Positions 7,440 to 15,149 of a stretch of 32,693 nt of DNA are shown here, one piece after another. This stretch comes from an uncultured Ruminococcus sp. (lineage in GTDB: Bacteria; Bacillota; Clostridia; Oscillospirales; Ruminococcaceae). Position 1 is the first letter of the stretch; every line of letters begins with the position of its first letter. The stretch lies in assembly GCA_947178195.1 (NCBI GenBank), contig CAMWXM010000004.1, positions 1 through 32,693 on the forward strand, written 5' to 3'. Position numbers and translations under genes: made by a program. The notes below the pieces were generated by a model. It was not told the DNA's origin, made no database searches, and worked only from the letters and a program-made list of their open reading frames with translations.

Positions 7440-8195
7440 ATGGGCCAGAAAGTTAATCCGCACGGTCTTCGTGTCGGCGTTATAAAAGATTGGGATTCTC
7501 GCTGGTTTGCGAATAAATCAACTTTTGGCGACACACTTGTTGAAGATTACAATGTTCGTAACTATATTAAGAAGAACTTGTATGCAGCAGGTGTTCCAAA
7601 AATTGAAATTGAAAGATTTGCTGAAGATAAGGTAAGAATCCACATCCACTGTGCAAAGCCGGGTATCGTAATCGGAAGAGGCGGCACAGAAATCGAAAAG
7701 CTCCGTCAGAAGCTTGAAAAAATGATCGGCAAACAGGTTGCGGTTAATATCGTTGAGGTCAAAAACCCAGATATCAACTCAAAGCTTGTGGCTGAAAAAA
7801 TAGCTCTCGATCTCGAAAACAGAGTTTCATTCAGACGTACAATGAAACAGGCTATCGGCAGAGCTATGCGTCTGGGCGCTAAGGGTATCAAGGTTATGGT
7901 ATCAGGTCGTCTCGGCGGCGCTGAAATTGCAAGAAGCGAAACATACCATGAAGGTACTATCCCACTTCAGACAATAAGAGCTGATATTGATTATGCAACA
8001 GCTGAGGCTGCTACAACATACGGTCGTCTTGGCATTAAAGTCTGGATCTATAAGGGCGAGGTTTTAAAGGGTGAAGCTGCTAAAACAGAAGAAACTAAGG
8101 CTAAGTCCGGCAGAGATAACAGAAGAAGAAATAATAATAATCAGAGACGTGACAATAAAGTCAGAGAAGTTAAAAATGAAGGAGGTAACCAGTAA
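7440..8195 (+). CDS. rpsC: 30S ribosomal protein S3 with Asn/Arg-rich tail
   Basis: S3 lies at the mRNA entry channel and contributes helicase activity with S4 and S5. The 251-residue product has the N-terminal GQKVNPHGLRVG motif, a KH domain with the GIVIGRGGTEIEKLR loop (about residues 76-92) and the C-terminal domain with GRLGGAEIAR. Beyond the core it carries a tail of about 35 residues rich in Lys, Arg and Asn (RRRNNNNQRRDNK). The last codons (GGA GGT AAC CAG) are the rplP ribosome binding site, and the stop overlaps the rplP start as TAATG. Confidence 0.97.
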   Translation: MGQKVNPHGLRVGVIKDWDSRWFANKSTFGDTLVEDYNVRNYIKKNLYAAGVPKIEIERFAEDKVRIHIHCAKPGIVIGRGGTEIEKLRQKLEKMIGKQVAVNIVEVKNPDINSKLVAEKIALDLENRVSFRRTMKQAIGRAMRLGAKGIKVMVSGRLGGAEIARSETYHEGTIPLQTIRADIDYATAEAATTYGRLGIKVWIYKGEVLKGEAAKTEETKAKSGRDNRRRNNNNQRRDNKVREVKNEGGNQ

Positions 8196-8620
8196 TGCTA
8201 CTTCCAAAGAGAGTTAAATACCGTCGTGTTCACAGAGGACGTATGACGGGTAAGGCAACAAGAGGCAATAAGGTAAGCTACGGAGATTTCGGTCTTCAGG
8301 CTTTAGAGCCTTCGTGGATCACTTCAAATCAGATCGAAGCAGCCCGTATCGCTATGACTCGTTACATTAAGCGTGGCGGTCAGGTATGGATCAAGATTTT
8401 CCCGGATAAGCCTGTTACACATAAGCCAGCAGGTACTCGTATGGGTTCCGGTAAGGGTGCTCCGGAATATTGGGTTGCAGTAGTTAAGCCGGGTAGAGTT
8501 ATGTTTGAAATAGCCGGCGTTCCGGAAGAAACTGCAAGAGAAGCTATGCGTCTTGCTATGCATAAGCTCCCGATTAAATGTAAATTTGTAAAGAAAGAAG
8601 AGCAAGGAGGGGAGCAGTAA
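8195..8620 (+). CDS. rplP: 50S ribosomal protein L16
   Basis: L16 contacts the A-site tRNA elbow and the central protuberance. The 141-residue product begins LLPKRVKYRRVHRG and keeps the conserved IRVFPDKPVTHKPAGTRMG-like region (here IKIFPDKPVTHKP, about residues 67-79) that contacts tRNA. The C-terminal EQGGEQ codes for GGAGGGG, which is the ribosome binding site of rpmC, and the two genes overlap as TAATG. Normal length. Confidence 0.97.
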   Translation: MLLPKRVKYRRVHRGRMTGKATRGNKVSYGDFGLQALEPSWITSNQIEAARIAMTRYIKRGGQVWIKIFPDKPVTHKPAGTRMGSGKGAPEYWVAVVKPGRVMFEIAGVPEETAREAMRLAMHKLPIKCKFVKKEEQGGEQ

Positions 8621-8826
8621 TGAAAGCATCTGAGATCAGAGATATGTCAGTTGAAGAAATGAACGAAAAGCTGACTGACTTAAAAGACGAACTTTTCAGG
8701 CTCCGCTTTCAGCTTGCTGTAAACCAGCTTGACAATACGGCTCGTTTAAAGGCTGTTAAGAAGGATATCGCAAGAATCAAGACTATTCTTCGTGAAAATG
8801 AAATAAAGTCAAGCGTTGGGCAGTAA
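8620..8826 (+). CDS. rpmC: 50S ribosomal protein L29
   Basis: L29 sits beside L23 near the tunnel exit. The 68-residue product is a two-helix protein with the family motif ELFRLRFQLAVNQLDNTARLKAVKKDIARIKTI spanning about residues 24-55. Its start overlaps the rplP stop codon. Eighteen nt separate it from rpsQ, within which an AAAGGGAGG site is visible. Confidence 0.96.
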   Translation: MKASEIRDMSVEEMNEKLTDLKDELFRLRFQLAVNQLDNTARLKAVKKDIARIKTILRENEIKSSVGQ

Positions 8827-8844
8827 GAAAGGGAGGATTTAGCT

Positions 8845-9102
8845 ATGTCTGAGAGAAACCTTAGAAAAACAAGGGTTGGTAAAGTTGTAAGCGACAAGAT
8901 GGACAAAACTATCGTTGTTGCTATCGCTGACAATGTTAAACACCCGCTTTATAAGAAAATTATCAAGCGCACTGTTAAGCTCAAGGCGCATGATGAAAAG
9001 AACGAATGCCGTATCGGCGATCGTGTTGAGGTTATGGAAACACGTCCTTTGTCAAAGGATAAGAGATGGCGTGTTGTAAACATTATTGAAAGAGCTAAAT
9101 AA
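8845..9102 (+). CDS. rpsQ: 30S ribosomal protein S17
   Basis: S17 is a primary binder of 16S rRNA in the 30S body, with an OB fold. The 85-residue product shows the conserved KTRVGKVVSDKMDKTIVV start and the ETRPLSKDKRWRVVNIIERA C-terminal signature. The 60-nt spacer to rplN contains an inverted repeat, GAAACG 9119-9124 with CGTTTC 9139-9144, ahead of the rplN ribosome binding site. Confidence 0.97.
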   Translation: MSERNLRKTRVGKVVSDKMDKTIVVAIADNVKHPLYKKIIKRTVKLKAHDEKNECRIGDRVEVMETRPLSKDKRWRVVNIIERAK

Positions 9103-9162
9103 TTTTTATTATAAACGAGGAAACGGTTTAAAGCGAAACGTTTCTGAAAGGAGGAACTCGCT

Positions 9163-9531
9163 GTGATACAAATGCAATCTTATATGAAGGTCGCTGACAA
9201 CACCGGAGCCAAAGAGCTTATGTGTATCAGAGTTCTGGGCGGTACACGCAGAAGATATGCTAATATCGGCGATGTTGTTGTGGCTTCTGTTAAGAAAGCA
9301 ACACCCGGCGGCGTTGTTAAAAAAGGCGATGTTGTAAAGGCAGTTATCGTGCGTTCGGCAAAGGGCCTTAGAAGAGAAGACGGCACTTATATTCGTTTTG
9401 ACGAAAATGCAGCCGTAATTATTAAAGAAGATAAAAATCCGAGAGGAACCCGTATCTTCGGACCAGTAGCAAGAGAGCTTCGTGAAAAAGAATACATGAA
9501 GATTTTAAGCCTTGCTCCTGAAGTATTATAA
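9163..9531 (+). CDS. rplN: 50S ribosomal protein L14
   Basis: L14 forms an inter-subunit bridge with 16S rRNA and contacts L19; it is also the docking site of silencing factor RsfS. The 122-residue product uses GTG 9163 as start, with AAAGGAGG about 8 nt upstream, giving the usual MIQ beginning. The conserved YMKVADNTGAKELMCIRVLGG region (about residues 7-27) and the C-terminal RIFGPVARELR motif are present. The family-typical length of 122 supports this start. Confidence 0.97.
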   Translation: MIQMQSYMKVADNTGAKELMCIRVLGGTRRRYANIGDVVVASVKKATPGGVVKKGDVVKAVIVRSAKGLRREDGTYIRFDENAAVIIKEDKNPRGTRIFGPVARELREKEYMKILSLAPEVL

Positions 9532-9544
9532 TGGAGGTGTCATG

Positions 9545-9898
9545 ATGAGTAAAGTACACGTTAAAACAGGTGACACAGTCGTTTTACTGACAGGTGACTA
9601 CAAGGATAAATATGAAGAGGGCGGAAAAAGAAAAACCGGTAAGGTACTGGAAGTAAGCCCTAAAGAAGGCAAGGTCATCGTTGAGGGAATCAACATGATA
9701 ACAAAGCATATGAAGCCTACAAGAATGGGACAGTCGGGTGGTATACTCAGAGCTGAATCTCCTGTTTACGCTTCAAAGGTGCAGCTTGTATGTCCGCACT
9801 GCGGCAAGCCTACAAGAGTCGGTCATGTGATCGAAGCCGACGGCGACAAGAAAACAAAGCTCCGTGTTTGCAAAAAATGCGGCAAATCATTCAAATAA
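9545..9898 (+). CDS. rplX: 50S ribosomal protein L24 with zinc-ribbon tail
   Basis: L24 is an assembly initiator at the tunnel exit. I chose ATG 9545 (117 residues) because GGAGG (9533-9537) lies 7 nt upstream; the adjacent ATG 9542 is only 4 nt away, and upstream in-frame codons fall inside rplN. The KOW-type core is followed by a C-terminal Cys4 pair (CPHCG and CKKCG, about residues 86-89 and 110-113), consistent with a zinc-binding form. The segment after LLTGDYKDK contains a short insertion-like stretch (YEEGGKRKTG) relative to the usual GKDKGK-type sequence. Confidence 0.95.
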   Translation: MSKVHVKTGDTVVLLTGDYKDKYEEGGKRKTGKVLEVSPKEGKVIVEGINMITKHMKPTRMGQSGGILRAESPVYASKVQLVCPHCGKPTRVGHVIEADGDKKTKLRVCKKCGKSFK

Positions 9899-9910
9899 AG
9901 GAGAAACGAC

Positions 9911-10450
9911 ATGGCAAGATTAAAAGAATATTATGTTAATACCGTAGCTCCTGCAATGATGAAGAAGTTCAACTACAAGAGCGTTATGGAAATTCCAAAG
10001 CTCGACAAGGTAATCGTAAATGTCGGCGCCGGAGAGGCAATTTCCAACTCGAAGGTAATCGACGCAATTGTAAACGATCTTACACAGATCACAGGTCAGA
10101 AGCCGGTTGTTTGCAGAGCTAAAAAATCAGTAGCTAACTTCAAGCTTCGTGAAGGAATGCCGATAGGCGTTAAGGTTACGCTTAGAAGAGAAAATATGTA
10201 CGAATTTGTTGACAAGCTTTTTAATGTGGCTTTCCCACGAGTAAGAGACTTCAGAGGAATCAATCCTAACTCCTTTGACGGAAGAGGAAACTATTCGACA
10301 GGTATTAAGGAACAGCTTATTTTCCCTGAAATCGAATACGATAAGATCGATAAGGTAAGAGGTATGGATATAAACTTCATCACAACGGCTAAAACTGATG
10401 AAGAGGCAAAAGAGCTGCTTGCTTTAATGGGCGCTCCGTTTGCTAAATAA
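9911..10450 (+). CDS. rplE: 50S ribosomal protein L5
   Basis: L5 binds 5S rRNA in the central protuberance and contacts P-site tRNA. The 179-residue product has the family core with MKKFNYKSVMEIPKLDKVIVN near residues 16-36, the GQKPVVCRAKKSVANFKLREG segment and the DFRGINPNSFDGRGNYSTGI loop. The length is standard. ATG 9911 follows AAAGGAGAAA after only 12 nt of spacer from rplX. Confidence 0.97.
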   Translation: MARLKEYYVNTVAPAMMKKFNYKSVMEIPKLDKVIVNVGAGEAISNSKVIDAIVNDLTQITGQKPVVCRAKKSVANFKLREGMPIGVKVTLRRENMYEFVDKLFNVAFPRVRDFRGINPNSFDGRGNYSTGIKEQLIFPEIEYDKIDKVRGMDINFITTAKTDEEAKELLALMGAPFAK

Positions 10451-10469
10451 TTAGGGAGGAAAATTTCAA

Positions 10470-10655
10470 ATGGCAAAGAAATCTATGATAAATAAGCAGC
10501 AGAGAACTCCCAAGTATTCCACCAGAGCTTACAACAGATGTAAAATCTGTGGCAGACCGCACGCTTATTTAAGAAAGTTCGGCATCTGCCGTATCTGCTT
10601 CAGAGAATTGGCTCATAAGGGTCAGATCCCTGGAATAAAGAAGTCAAGCTGGTAA
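10470..10655 (+). CDS. rpsZ: 30S ribosomal protein S14, zinc type (type Z)
   Basis: This is the short, 61-residue zinc-binding form of S14 in the 30S head. Two CxxC pairs are visible, CKICG at about residues 24-27 and CRICF at about 40-43, and the C-terminal ELAHKGQIPGIKKSSW signature is exact for the family. It ends in the usual Trp. The location between rplE and rpsH is the standard spc order. Under zinc limitation some Firmicutes replace this form with a zinc-free paralogue located elsewhere; none is in this window. Confidence 0.97.
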   Translation: MAKKSMINKQQRTPKYSTRAYNRCKICGRPHAYLRKFGICRICFRELAHKGQIPGIKKSSW

Positions 10656-10677
10656 AAATACAAAGGAGGTCATCGGC

Positions 10678-11076
10678 ATGCAGATTACTGATACAATAGC
10701 AGATTTATTGACAAGAATTCGTAATGCGAATTCTGCAAAGCACGCCACGGTTGACGTTCCTGCTTCAAATGTTAAGAAGGCGATTTCCCAGATCCTCGTT
10801 GACGAAGGATATGTAAAAAGCTTTCAGGTCATTGAAGACGGTAAGCAGGGTGTTATCAGAATTACTCTCAAATACTGTGACGGAAAGTCGCCTGTAATTA
10901 CAGGTCTTCGCAGGGTTTCAAAACCGGGTTTACGTATTTATTCAAGTTGTGAAGATATGCCAAAGGTTAGAAAGGGTCTGGGCGTTGCGATCGTTTCTAC
11001 ATCTAAGGGAATCATGACAGACAAAAAGGCTCGTGAGCTTAATGTAGGCGGCGAAGTCTTGGCATTCGTTTGGTAA
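10678..11076 (+). CDS. rpsH: 30S ribosomal protein S8
   Basis: S8 binds 16S helix 21 and nucleates the central domain; in E. coli it is the translational repressor of the spc operon. The 132-residue product begins ITDTIADLLTRIRNAN and ends with the STSKGIMTDKKARELNVGGEVLAFVW signature across about residues 107-132, including the conserved C-terminal Trp. No S8-like decoy site was recognised next to rplE in this window. ATG 10678 is preceded by AAAGGAGG. Confidence 0.97.
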   Translation: MQITDTIADLLTRIRNANSAKHATVDVPASNVKKAISQILVDEGYVKSFQVIEDGKQGVIRITLKYCDGKSPVITGLRRVSKPGLRIYSSCEDMPKVRKGLGVAIVSTSKGIMTDKKARELNVGGEVLAFVW

Positions 11077-11089
11077 GGAGGACAGGGAA

Positions 11090-11638
11090 ATGTCACGTAT
11101 AGGAAATATGCCAATCAGCGTCCCTGCCGGCGTCGACGTTACAATCGGCGAAAACAACGTTGTTACTGTTAAGGGACCTAAGGGCACAATCACTAAAGCG
11201 CTCGCAGGCGCTATGAAAATCACAAATGAGGGCGGAATCATAAAGGTTGAACGTCCTAATGAATTAAAAATCAATAAGAGTCTTCACGGTCTTACAAGAA
11301 CTCTTCTTTCAAATATGATCGAGGGCGTTACAAACGGCTATTCAAAGACTCTTGAAATTGAGGGCGTCGGCTACCGTGTAGCAAAACAGGGAAAAAACCT
11401 TGTTATGAACCTGGGCTTCTCGCATCAGGTTATCATGGCTGAAAAAGATGGTATAACAATAGATGTTCCTCAGCCGAACAGAATTATTATAAACGGAATC
11501 GACAAGCAGGCTGTTGGACAGTTTGCAGCCGAGGTTCGTGAAAAGCGTCCGCCTGAGCCGTATAAGGGCAAGGGAATCAGATATGCCGGCGAGAGAATTA
11601 TCCGCAAGGAAGGTAAGGCCGGTAAGGGCAAGAAGTAA
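11090..11638 (+). CDS. rplF: 50S ribosomal protein L6
   Basis: L6 lies near the sarcin-ricin loop and the L7/L12 stalk base. The 182-residue product consists of two related alpha/beta domains; the C-terminal domain ends with the family signature PEPYKGKGIRYAGERIIRKEGKAGK (about residues 155-179). The start SRIGNMPISVP is typical. It is joined to rpsH by a 13-nt spacer with an AAGGAGGA site. Confidence 0.97.
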   Translation: MSRIGNMPISVPAGVDVTIGENNVVTVKGPKGTITKALAGAMKITNEGGIIKVERPNELKINKSLHGLTRTLLSNMIEGVTNGYSKTLEIEGVGYRVAKQGKNLVMNLGFSHQVIMAEKDGITIDVPQPNRIIINGIDKQAVGQFAAEVREKRPPEPYKGKGIRYAGERIIRKEGKAGKGKK

Positions 11639-11656
11639 TAAAGGAGTGAATTTGCA

Positions 11657-12016
11657 ATGATTAAAAAGGCTGATACTAAAAAAGCCAGAGCAAAAAGACA
11701 TGCCAGAGTTCGTGCTAAGATTTCCGGTACTCCTGAACGTCCTCGCCTGAATGTATTCCGTTCAGCAAAACACATTTACGCTCAGATTATTGACGACGTA
11801 AACGGAGTTACACTTTGTTCAGCTTCAAGTATGGATAAGGAATTTGACGGAAACGGCGGAAACGTTGAAGGTGCACGCAAGGTTGGCGAAATGGTTGCTA
11901 AACGTGCCGCTGATAAGGGCATTGCTGAAGTAGTTTTCGACAGAGGCGGTTTCCTCTATCACGGAAGAATAAAAGAGCTTGCAGAAGGAGCTCGTGAAAA
12001 CGGACTGAAGTTCTAA
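11657..12016 (+). CDS. rplR: 50S ribosomal protein L18
   Basis: L18 binds 5S rRNA together with L5. The 119-residue product has a basic N-terminus (KKARAKRHARVRAKISGT), the PRLNVFRSAKHIYAQIIDD core and the C-terminal VVFDRGGFLYHGRIKELAEG signature. Length is typical and nothing unusual was noted. A long antisense open frame overlaps this region and rpsE and was rejected as a shadow. Confidence 0.97.
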   Translation: MIKKADTKKARAKRHARVRAKISGTPERPRLNVFRSAKHIYAQIIDDVNGVTLCSASSMDKEFDGNGGNVEGARKVGEMVAKRAADKGIAEVVFDRGGFLYHGRIKELAEGARENGLKF

Positions 12017-12032
12017 GAAAGGGGTTATACTT

Positions 12033-12533
12033 TTGGCTAATACAGATACAAAAGCGACTGAGCTTTCTGAAAAGGTCGTTTCCATTAACAGAGTATCAAA
12101 AACTGTTAAGGGCGGACGTATTATGAAATTCTCCGCACTGGTCGTTGTGGGCGACGGAAACGGTACAGTAGGCTTTGGTCTTGGAAAATCAGGGGAAGTT
12201 CCTGATGCTATCCGTAAGGGTATTGAAGACGCTAAGAAGAATCTTGTTAAGATTCCTATGTACGGCACTACGATCCCCCATGAAATTATCGGTAAATTCG
12301 GCGCCGGCAGAATTCTTATGAAGCCTGCTGCTCCCGGTACCGGCGTTATTGCCGGCGGTCCGGTTCGTGCTGTAATTGAAATGGCAGGAATCAAGGATAT
12401 CAGAACAAAATCACTTCGTTCAAATAATCCTTGCAACGTAGTAAGAGCTACAATAAACGGACTTATGTCATGCATGTCGGCTAAGGAAGCAGCTCAGAAG
12501 CGTGGTAAGTCAATAAAAGAAATTTTAGGATAA
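12033..12533 (+). CDS. rpsE: 30S ribosomal protein S5
   Basis: S5 affects decoding accuracy and contributes to the mRNA entry helicase. The 166-residue product uses TTG 12033, with AAAGGGG 8 nt upstream and no nearby ATG. It contains the N-terminal dsRNA-binding-like domain with SKTVKGGRIMKFSALVVVGD (about residues 23-42), whose loop is the site of spectinomycin-resistance changes in other species, and a C-terminal domain with GPVRAVIEMAGIKDIRTKSL. Downstream rpmD follows after 12 nt. Confidence 0.96.
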   Translation: MANTDTKATELSEKVVSINRVSKTVKGGRIMKFSALVVVGDGNGTVGFGLGKSGEVPDAIRKGIEDAKKNLVKIPMYGTTIPHEIIGKFGAGRILMKPAAPGTGVIAGGPVRAVIEMAGIKDIRTKSLRSNNPCNVVRATINGLMSCMSAKEAAQKRGKSIKEILG

Positions 12534-12545
12534 GGAGTGGGCATA

Positions 12546-12722
12546 ATGGCAAAACAAATAAAGCTTGTTAAAAGCCTTATCGGCAGAAAAAAAGATCAGA
12601 TCGCTACTGCTCATTCGCTTGGTCTTAAAAAAATCGGTCAGGTCACAGTTCAGCCTGACAATGAGCAGACAAACGGAAAAATCAAGAAGATTTCTCACCT
12701 TGTAGAAGTTTCGGAAAGCTAA
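12546..12722 (+). CDS. rpmD: 50S ribosomal protein L30
   Basis: This small 50S protein is 58 residues from ATG 12546, with GGAG 8 nt upstream. An in-frame GTG at 12537 would overlap that Shine-Dalgarno and add three residues, so it was not used. The family pattern AKQIKLVKSLIGRKKDQIAT followed by LGLKKIGQVTVQPDN is clear. L30 is absent from some bacterial lineages, but its presence between rpsE and rplO is the ancestral order. Confidence 0.95.
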   Translation: MAKQIKLVKSLIGRKKDQIATAHSLGLKKIGQVTVQPDNEQTNGKIKKISHLVEVSES

Positions 12723-12741
12723 ACTAAGGAGGTGCAATATA

Positions 12742-13182
12742 ATGAAGTTACACGAATTATCACCGGCGCCCGGTTCAGTTTCCGAACGTAAGCGTATCGG
12801 AAGAGGTCACGGTTCAGGTAACGGAAAAACTGCCGGCAAGGGCCATAAGGGTCAGAACGCACGTTCAGGCGGCGGCGTTAGAATCGGATTTGAAGGCGGT
12901 CAGATGCCGCTTACAAGAAGAATCCCTAAGAGAGGATTCAATAATATCTTTGCAAAGAAATTTGCAATAGTTAATGTATCTGATTTAAGCAAATTCGTTG
13001 ACGGAACAGTTGTGGATACAGAAATGCTTATGGCGTCTGGTCTTATTAAAAAGGCCTATGACGGTGTAAAGGTTCTCGGAAACGGTGAGCTTACATCAAA
13101 AATCACAGTAAAGGCTGCTAAGTTCTCTAAGAGTGCTGTTGAAAAAATTGAAAAGGCTGGCGGGAAAGCAGAGGTGATTTAA
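12742..13182 (+). CDS. rplO: 50S ribosomal protein L15
   Basis: L15 is a late-assembly 50S protein. The 146-residue product shows the conserved LHELSPAPGS start, the glycine-rich RNA-binding extension with GRGHGSGNGKTAGKGHKGQ (about residues 22-40) and the globular C-terminal half. The last codons carry GAGGTG, which acts as ribosome binding site of secY; the stop codon ends 1 nt before the secY GTG. The same junction contains a competing out-of-frame ATG. Confidence 0.97.
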   Translation: MKLHELSPAPGSVSERKRIGRGHGSGNGKTAGKGHKGQNARSGGGVRIGFEGGQMPLTRRIPKRGFNNIFAKKFAIVNVSDLSKFVDGTVVDTEMLMASGLIKKAYDGVKVLGNGELTSKITVKAAKFSKSAVEKIEKAGGKAEVI

Positions 13183-13183
13183 T

Positions 13184-14503
13184 GTGTTCGAAACATTAAG
13201 AAACGCATGGAAGGTTGCGGAAATTCGTAAAAAGCTTTTGTTCACATTACTCATCATTATAGTATTCAGACTTGGAAGTGCTATAACTGTTCCTTTCCTC
13301 GATGTTTCTAAGGTAACAGAGTGGATGGATCAGAACGCAACAGGCGGTAACTTCCTTGAATACCTTAACGTCTTGACCGGCGGCGCACTTTCAAAAGCAA
13401 CAATATTCGCTTTGTCAATTACGCCGTTTATTAACTCATCAATTATAGTTCAGCTGCTGACATACGCCCTTCCGCCTTTGGAAAGACTTCAGAATGAAGG
13501 CGAACCCGGACGTAAAAAGCTGAATCAGATAACGGCTGTTGTGGCTATGGCATTGGCAATATTTATGTCCGTTGCATATTATTTTACTCTTAAAAATATG
13601 AACGCCATAAACTATACGTCAGGCTTTGAAGGCGTGTTTGCAGCAATCGTCATTGTATGTTCATTTGTGGCAGGTGCTATGCTTGTTGTATGGATGGGCA
13701 ACAGAATAAACGATAAGGGTATCGGAAACGGCGTTTCAATGATACTTTTTGCAGGTATCGTTGCAAGATTCCCGACTGATGTCGGAACACTTGTAGAGCT
13801 TACTCGTCAGAACCCTTCAAAATATCTCATTGTTTCAATTCTTATTGCAGTTATTTTTGTGGTAATGATAGGCTTCGTTGTTTTTATGAACGAATCGGAA
13901 AGAAGGATTCCTGTTCAGTATGCTAAGAGAGTTGTGGGCAGAAAACAGTACGGCGGACAGAATACTCATATTCCTGTAAAGGTTTGTATGAGCGGTGTTA
14001 TGCCTATTATCTTCGCTATGTCCTTTATGTCACTGCCAAGTACTATTGGAATGTTCAAAGGTCCTTATACCTCTCCGGAAGGCTTCTGGCAGAATTTCTA
14101 TAACGGATTTCTGAACTTCTTCAGCACTCAGTCATGGGGCTATGCGGTAATATATTTCCTTCTGATCATTGCGTTTAACTACTTCTACGTTTCAATGCAG
14201 TATAATCCCATCGAAATGGCGAACCAGTTAAGACAGAACAACGGCGGTATTCCAGGTATCAGACCTGGTAAGCCAACATCAGATTATATCCATAGGGTAC
14301 TTTCAAAAATCACTCTTGTCGGCGCATTCTTCCTTGGCGTTATCGCTATTTTCCCGATATTCTTAGGAATGGCTGACAACAATTTAAGAAGTCTTTCAAT
14401 GGGCGGTACGACGATGCTTATCGTTGTAAGCGTTGCTCTTGAAACGGTTCGTACACTTGAATCACAGTTGATGATGCGTCATCATAAGGGATTCCTTGAA
14501 TAA
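13184..14503 (+). CDS. secY: Preprotein translocase subunit SecY
   Basis: SecY is the channel of the Sec translocon in the cytoplasmic membrane. The 439-residue product has the expected ten hydrophobic helices, the start FETLRNAWKVAEIRKKLLFT, the TPFINSSIIVQLL region in the second helix area and the NNGGIPGIRPGKPT cytoplasmic loop before the last helices. Start is GTG 13184, 7 nt after GAGGTG. An ATG at 13182 in another frame would yield only five codons, and may compete for initiation. Placement between rplO and adk is standard. Confidence 0.97.
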   Translation: MFETLRNAWKVAEIRKKLLFTLLIIIVFRLGSAITVPFLDVSKVTEWMDQNATGGNFLEYLNVLTGGALSKATIFALSITPFINSSIIVQLLTYALPPLERLQNEGEPGRKKLNQITAVVAMALAIFMSVAYYFTLKNMNAINYTSGFEGVFAAIVIVCSFVAGAMLVVWMGNRINDKGIGNGVSMILFAGIVARFPTDVGTLVELTRQNPSKYLIVSILIAVIFVVMIGFVVFMNESERRIPVQYAKRVVGRKQYGGQNTHIPVKVCMSGVMPIIFAMSFMSLPSTIGMFKGPYTSPEGFWQNFYNGFLNFFSTQSWGYAVIYFLLIIAFNYFYVSMQYNPIEMANQLRQNNGGIPGIRPGKPTSDYIHRVLSKITLVGAFFLGVIAIFPIFLGMADNNLRSLSMGGTTMLIVVSVALETVRTLESQLMMRHHKGFLE

Positions 14504-14515
14504 GGAGGGCAGAAA

Positions 14516-15148
14516 ATGAATTTGATTTTATTAGGCGCTCCGGGCGCAGGTAAGGGCACACAGGCTGAGGTTATCTCAGACGCTCTTAAAATCCCACAGA
14601 TCTCAACGGGAAATATTCTCCGTGAGGCTGTGAAAAACGGAACGGAATATGGTCTTAAAGCCAAGGCAGCAATGGACAGCGGCTCGCTGGTTTCAGATGA
14701 TGTTGTTATCGGCATCTTAAAGGATAGGATAGCTGAAGATGATTGTAAAAACGGATTTATCCTGGACGGCTTTCCAAGAACTGTTCCTCAGGCTGAGGCT
14801 CTTGACGATATGGGCGTCAAGATAGATAAGGTACTTGAAATATATGTTCCCGATGAAACTATTCAGCAGAGACTTTCGGGCAGAAGAGTATGCGAGGACT
14901 GCGGTGCTTCATACCACACTGAATTCAAACCTACAAAGGTTGAAGGCAAATGTGATAAATGCGGCGGAAACGCTGTTCAGCGTAAGGACGATCACCCTGA
15001 TACGGTAATTGAACGCCTTAAGGTTTATCATGATCAGACAGCTCCGCTCAAGGACTACTATACAAATCAGAATAAGCTTGAAACGGTTGTGGGACAGGAT
15101 ACTGTTGAAGAAACCTCAAAGCTTGTACTGGAGGCAGTCGGAGCATAA
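14516..15148 (+). CDS. adk: Adenylate kinase, zinc-LID type
   Basis: Adenylate kinase converts AMP plus ATP into two ADP. The 210-residue product has the P-loop GAPGAGKGTQ at residues 7-16, the NMP-binding ISTGNILREA segment, the DGFPRT motif and a LID domain with four Cys in two CxxC pairs (CEDCG and CDKCG), typical of the zinc-stabilised Gram-positive form. AAGGAGGGC precedes ATG 14516, 12 nt after secY. Its last codons carry GGAG sites used by map. Confidence 0.97.
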   Translation: MNLILLGAPGAGKGTQAEVISDALKIPQISTGNILREAVKNGTEYGLKAKAAMDSGSLVSDDVVIGILKDRIAEDDCKNGFILDGFPRTVPQAEALDDMGVKIDKVLEIYVPDETIQQRLSGRRVCEDCGASYHTEFKPTKVEGKCDKCGGNAVQRKDDHPDTVIERLKVYHDQTAPLKDYYTNQNKLETVVGQDTVEETSKLVLEAVGA

Positions 15149-15149
15149 A

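Noticed and set aside
11825..12475. 216-codon open frame on the minus strand
   Set aside because: It is antisense to rplR and rpsE, has no credible binding site and shows no recognisable domain; it is a shadow of their codon use.
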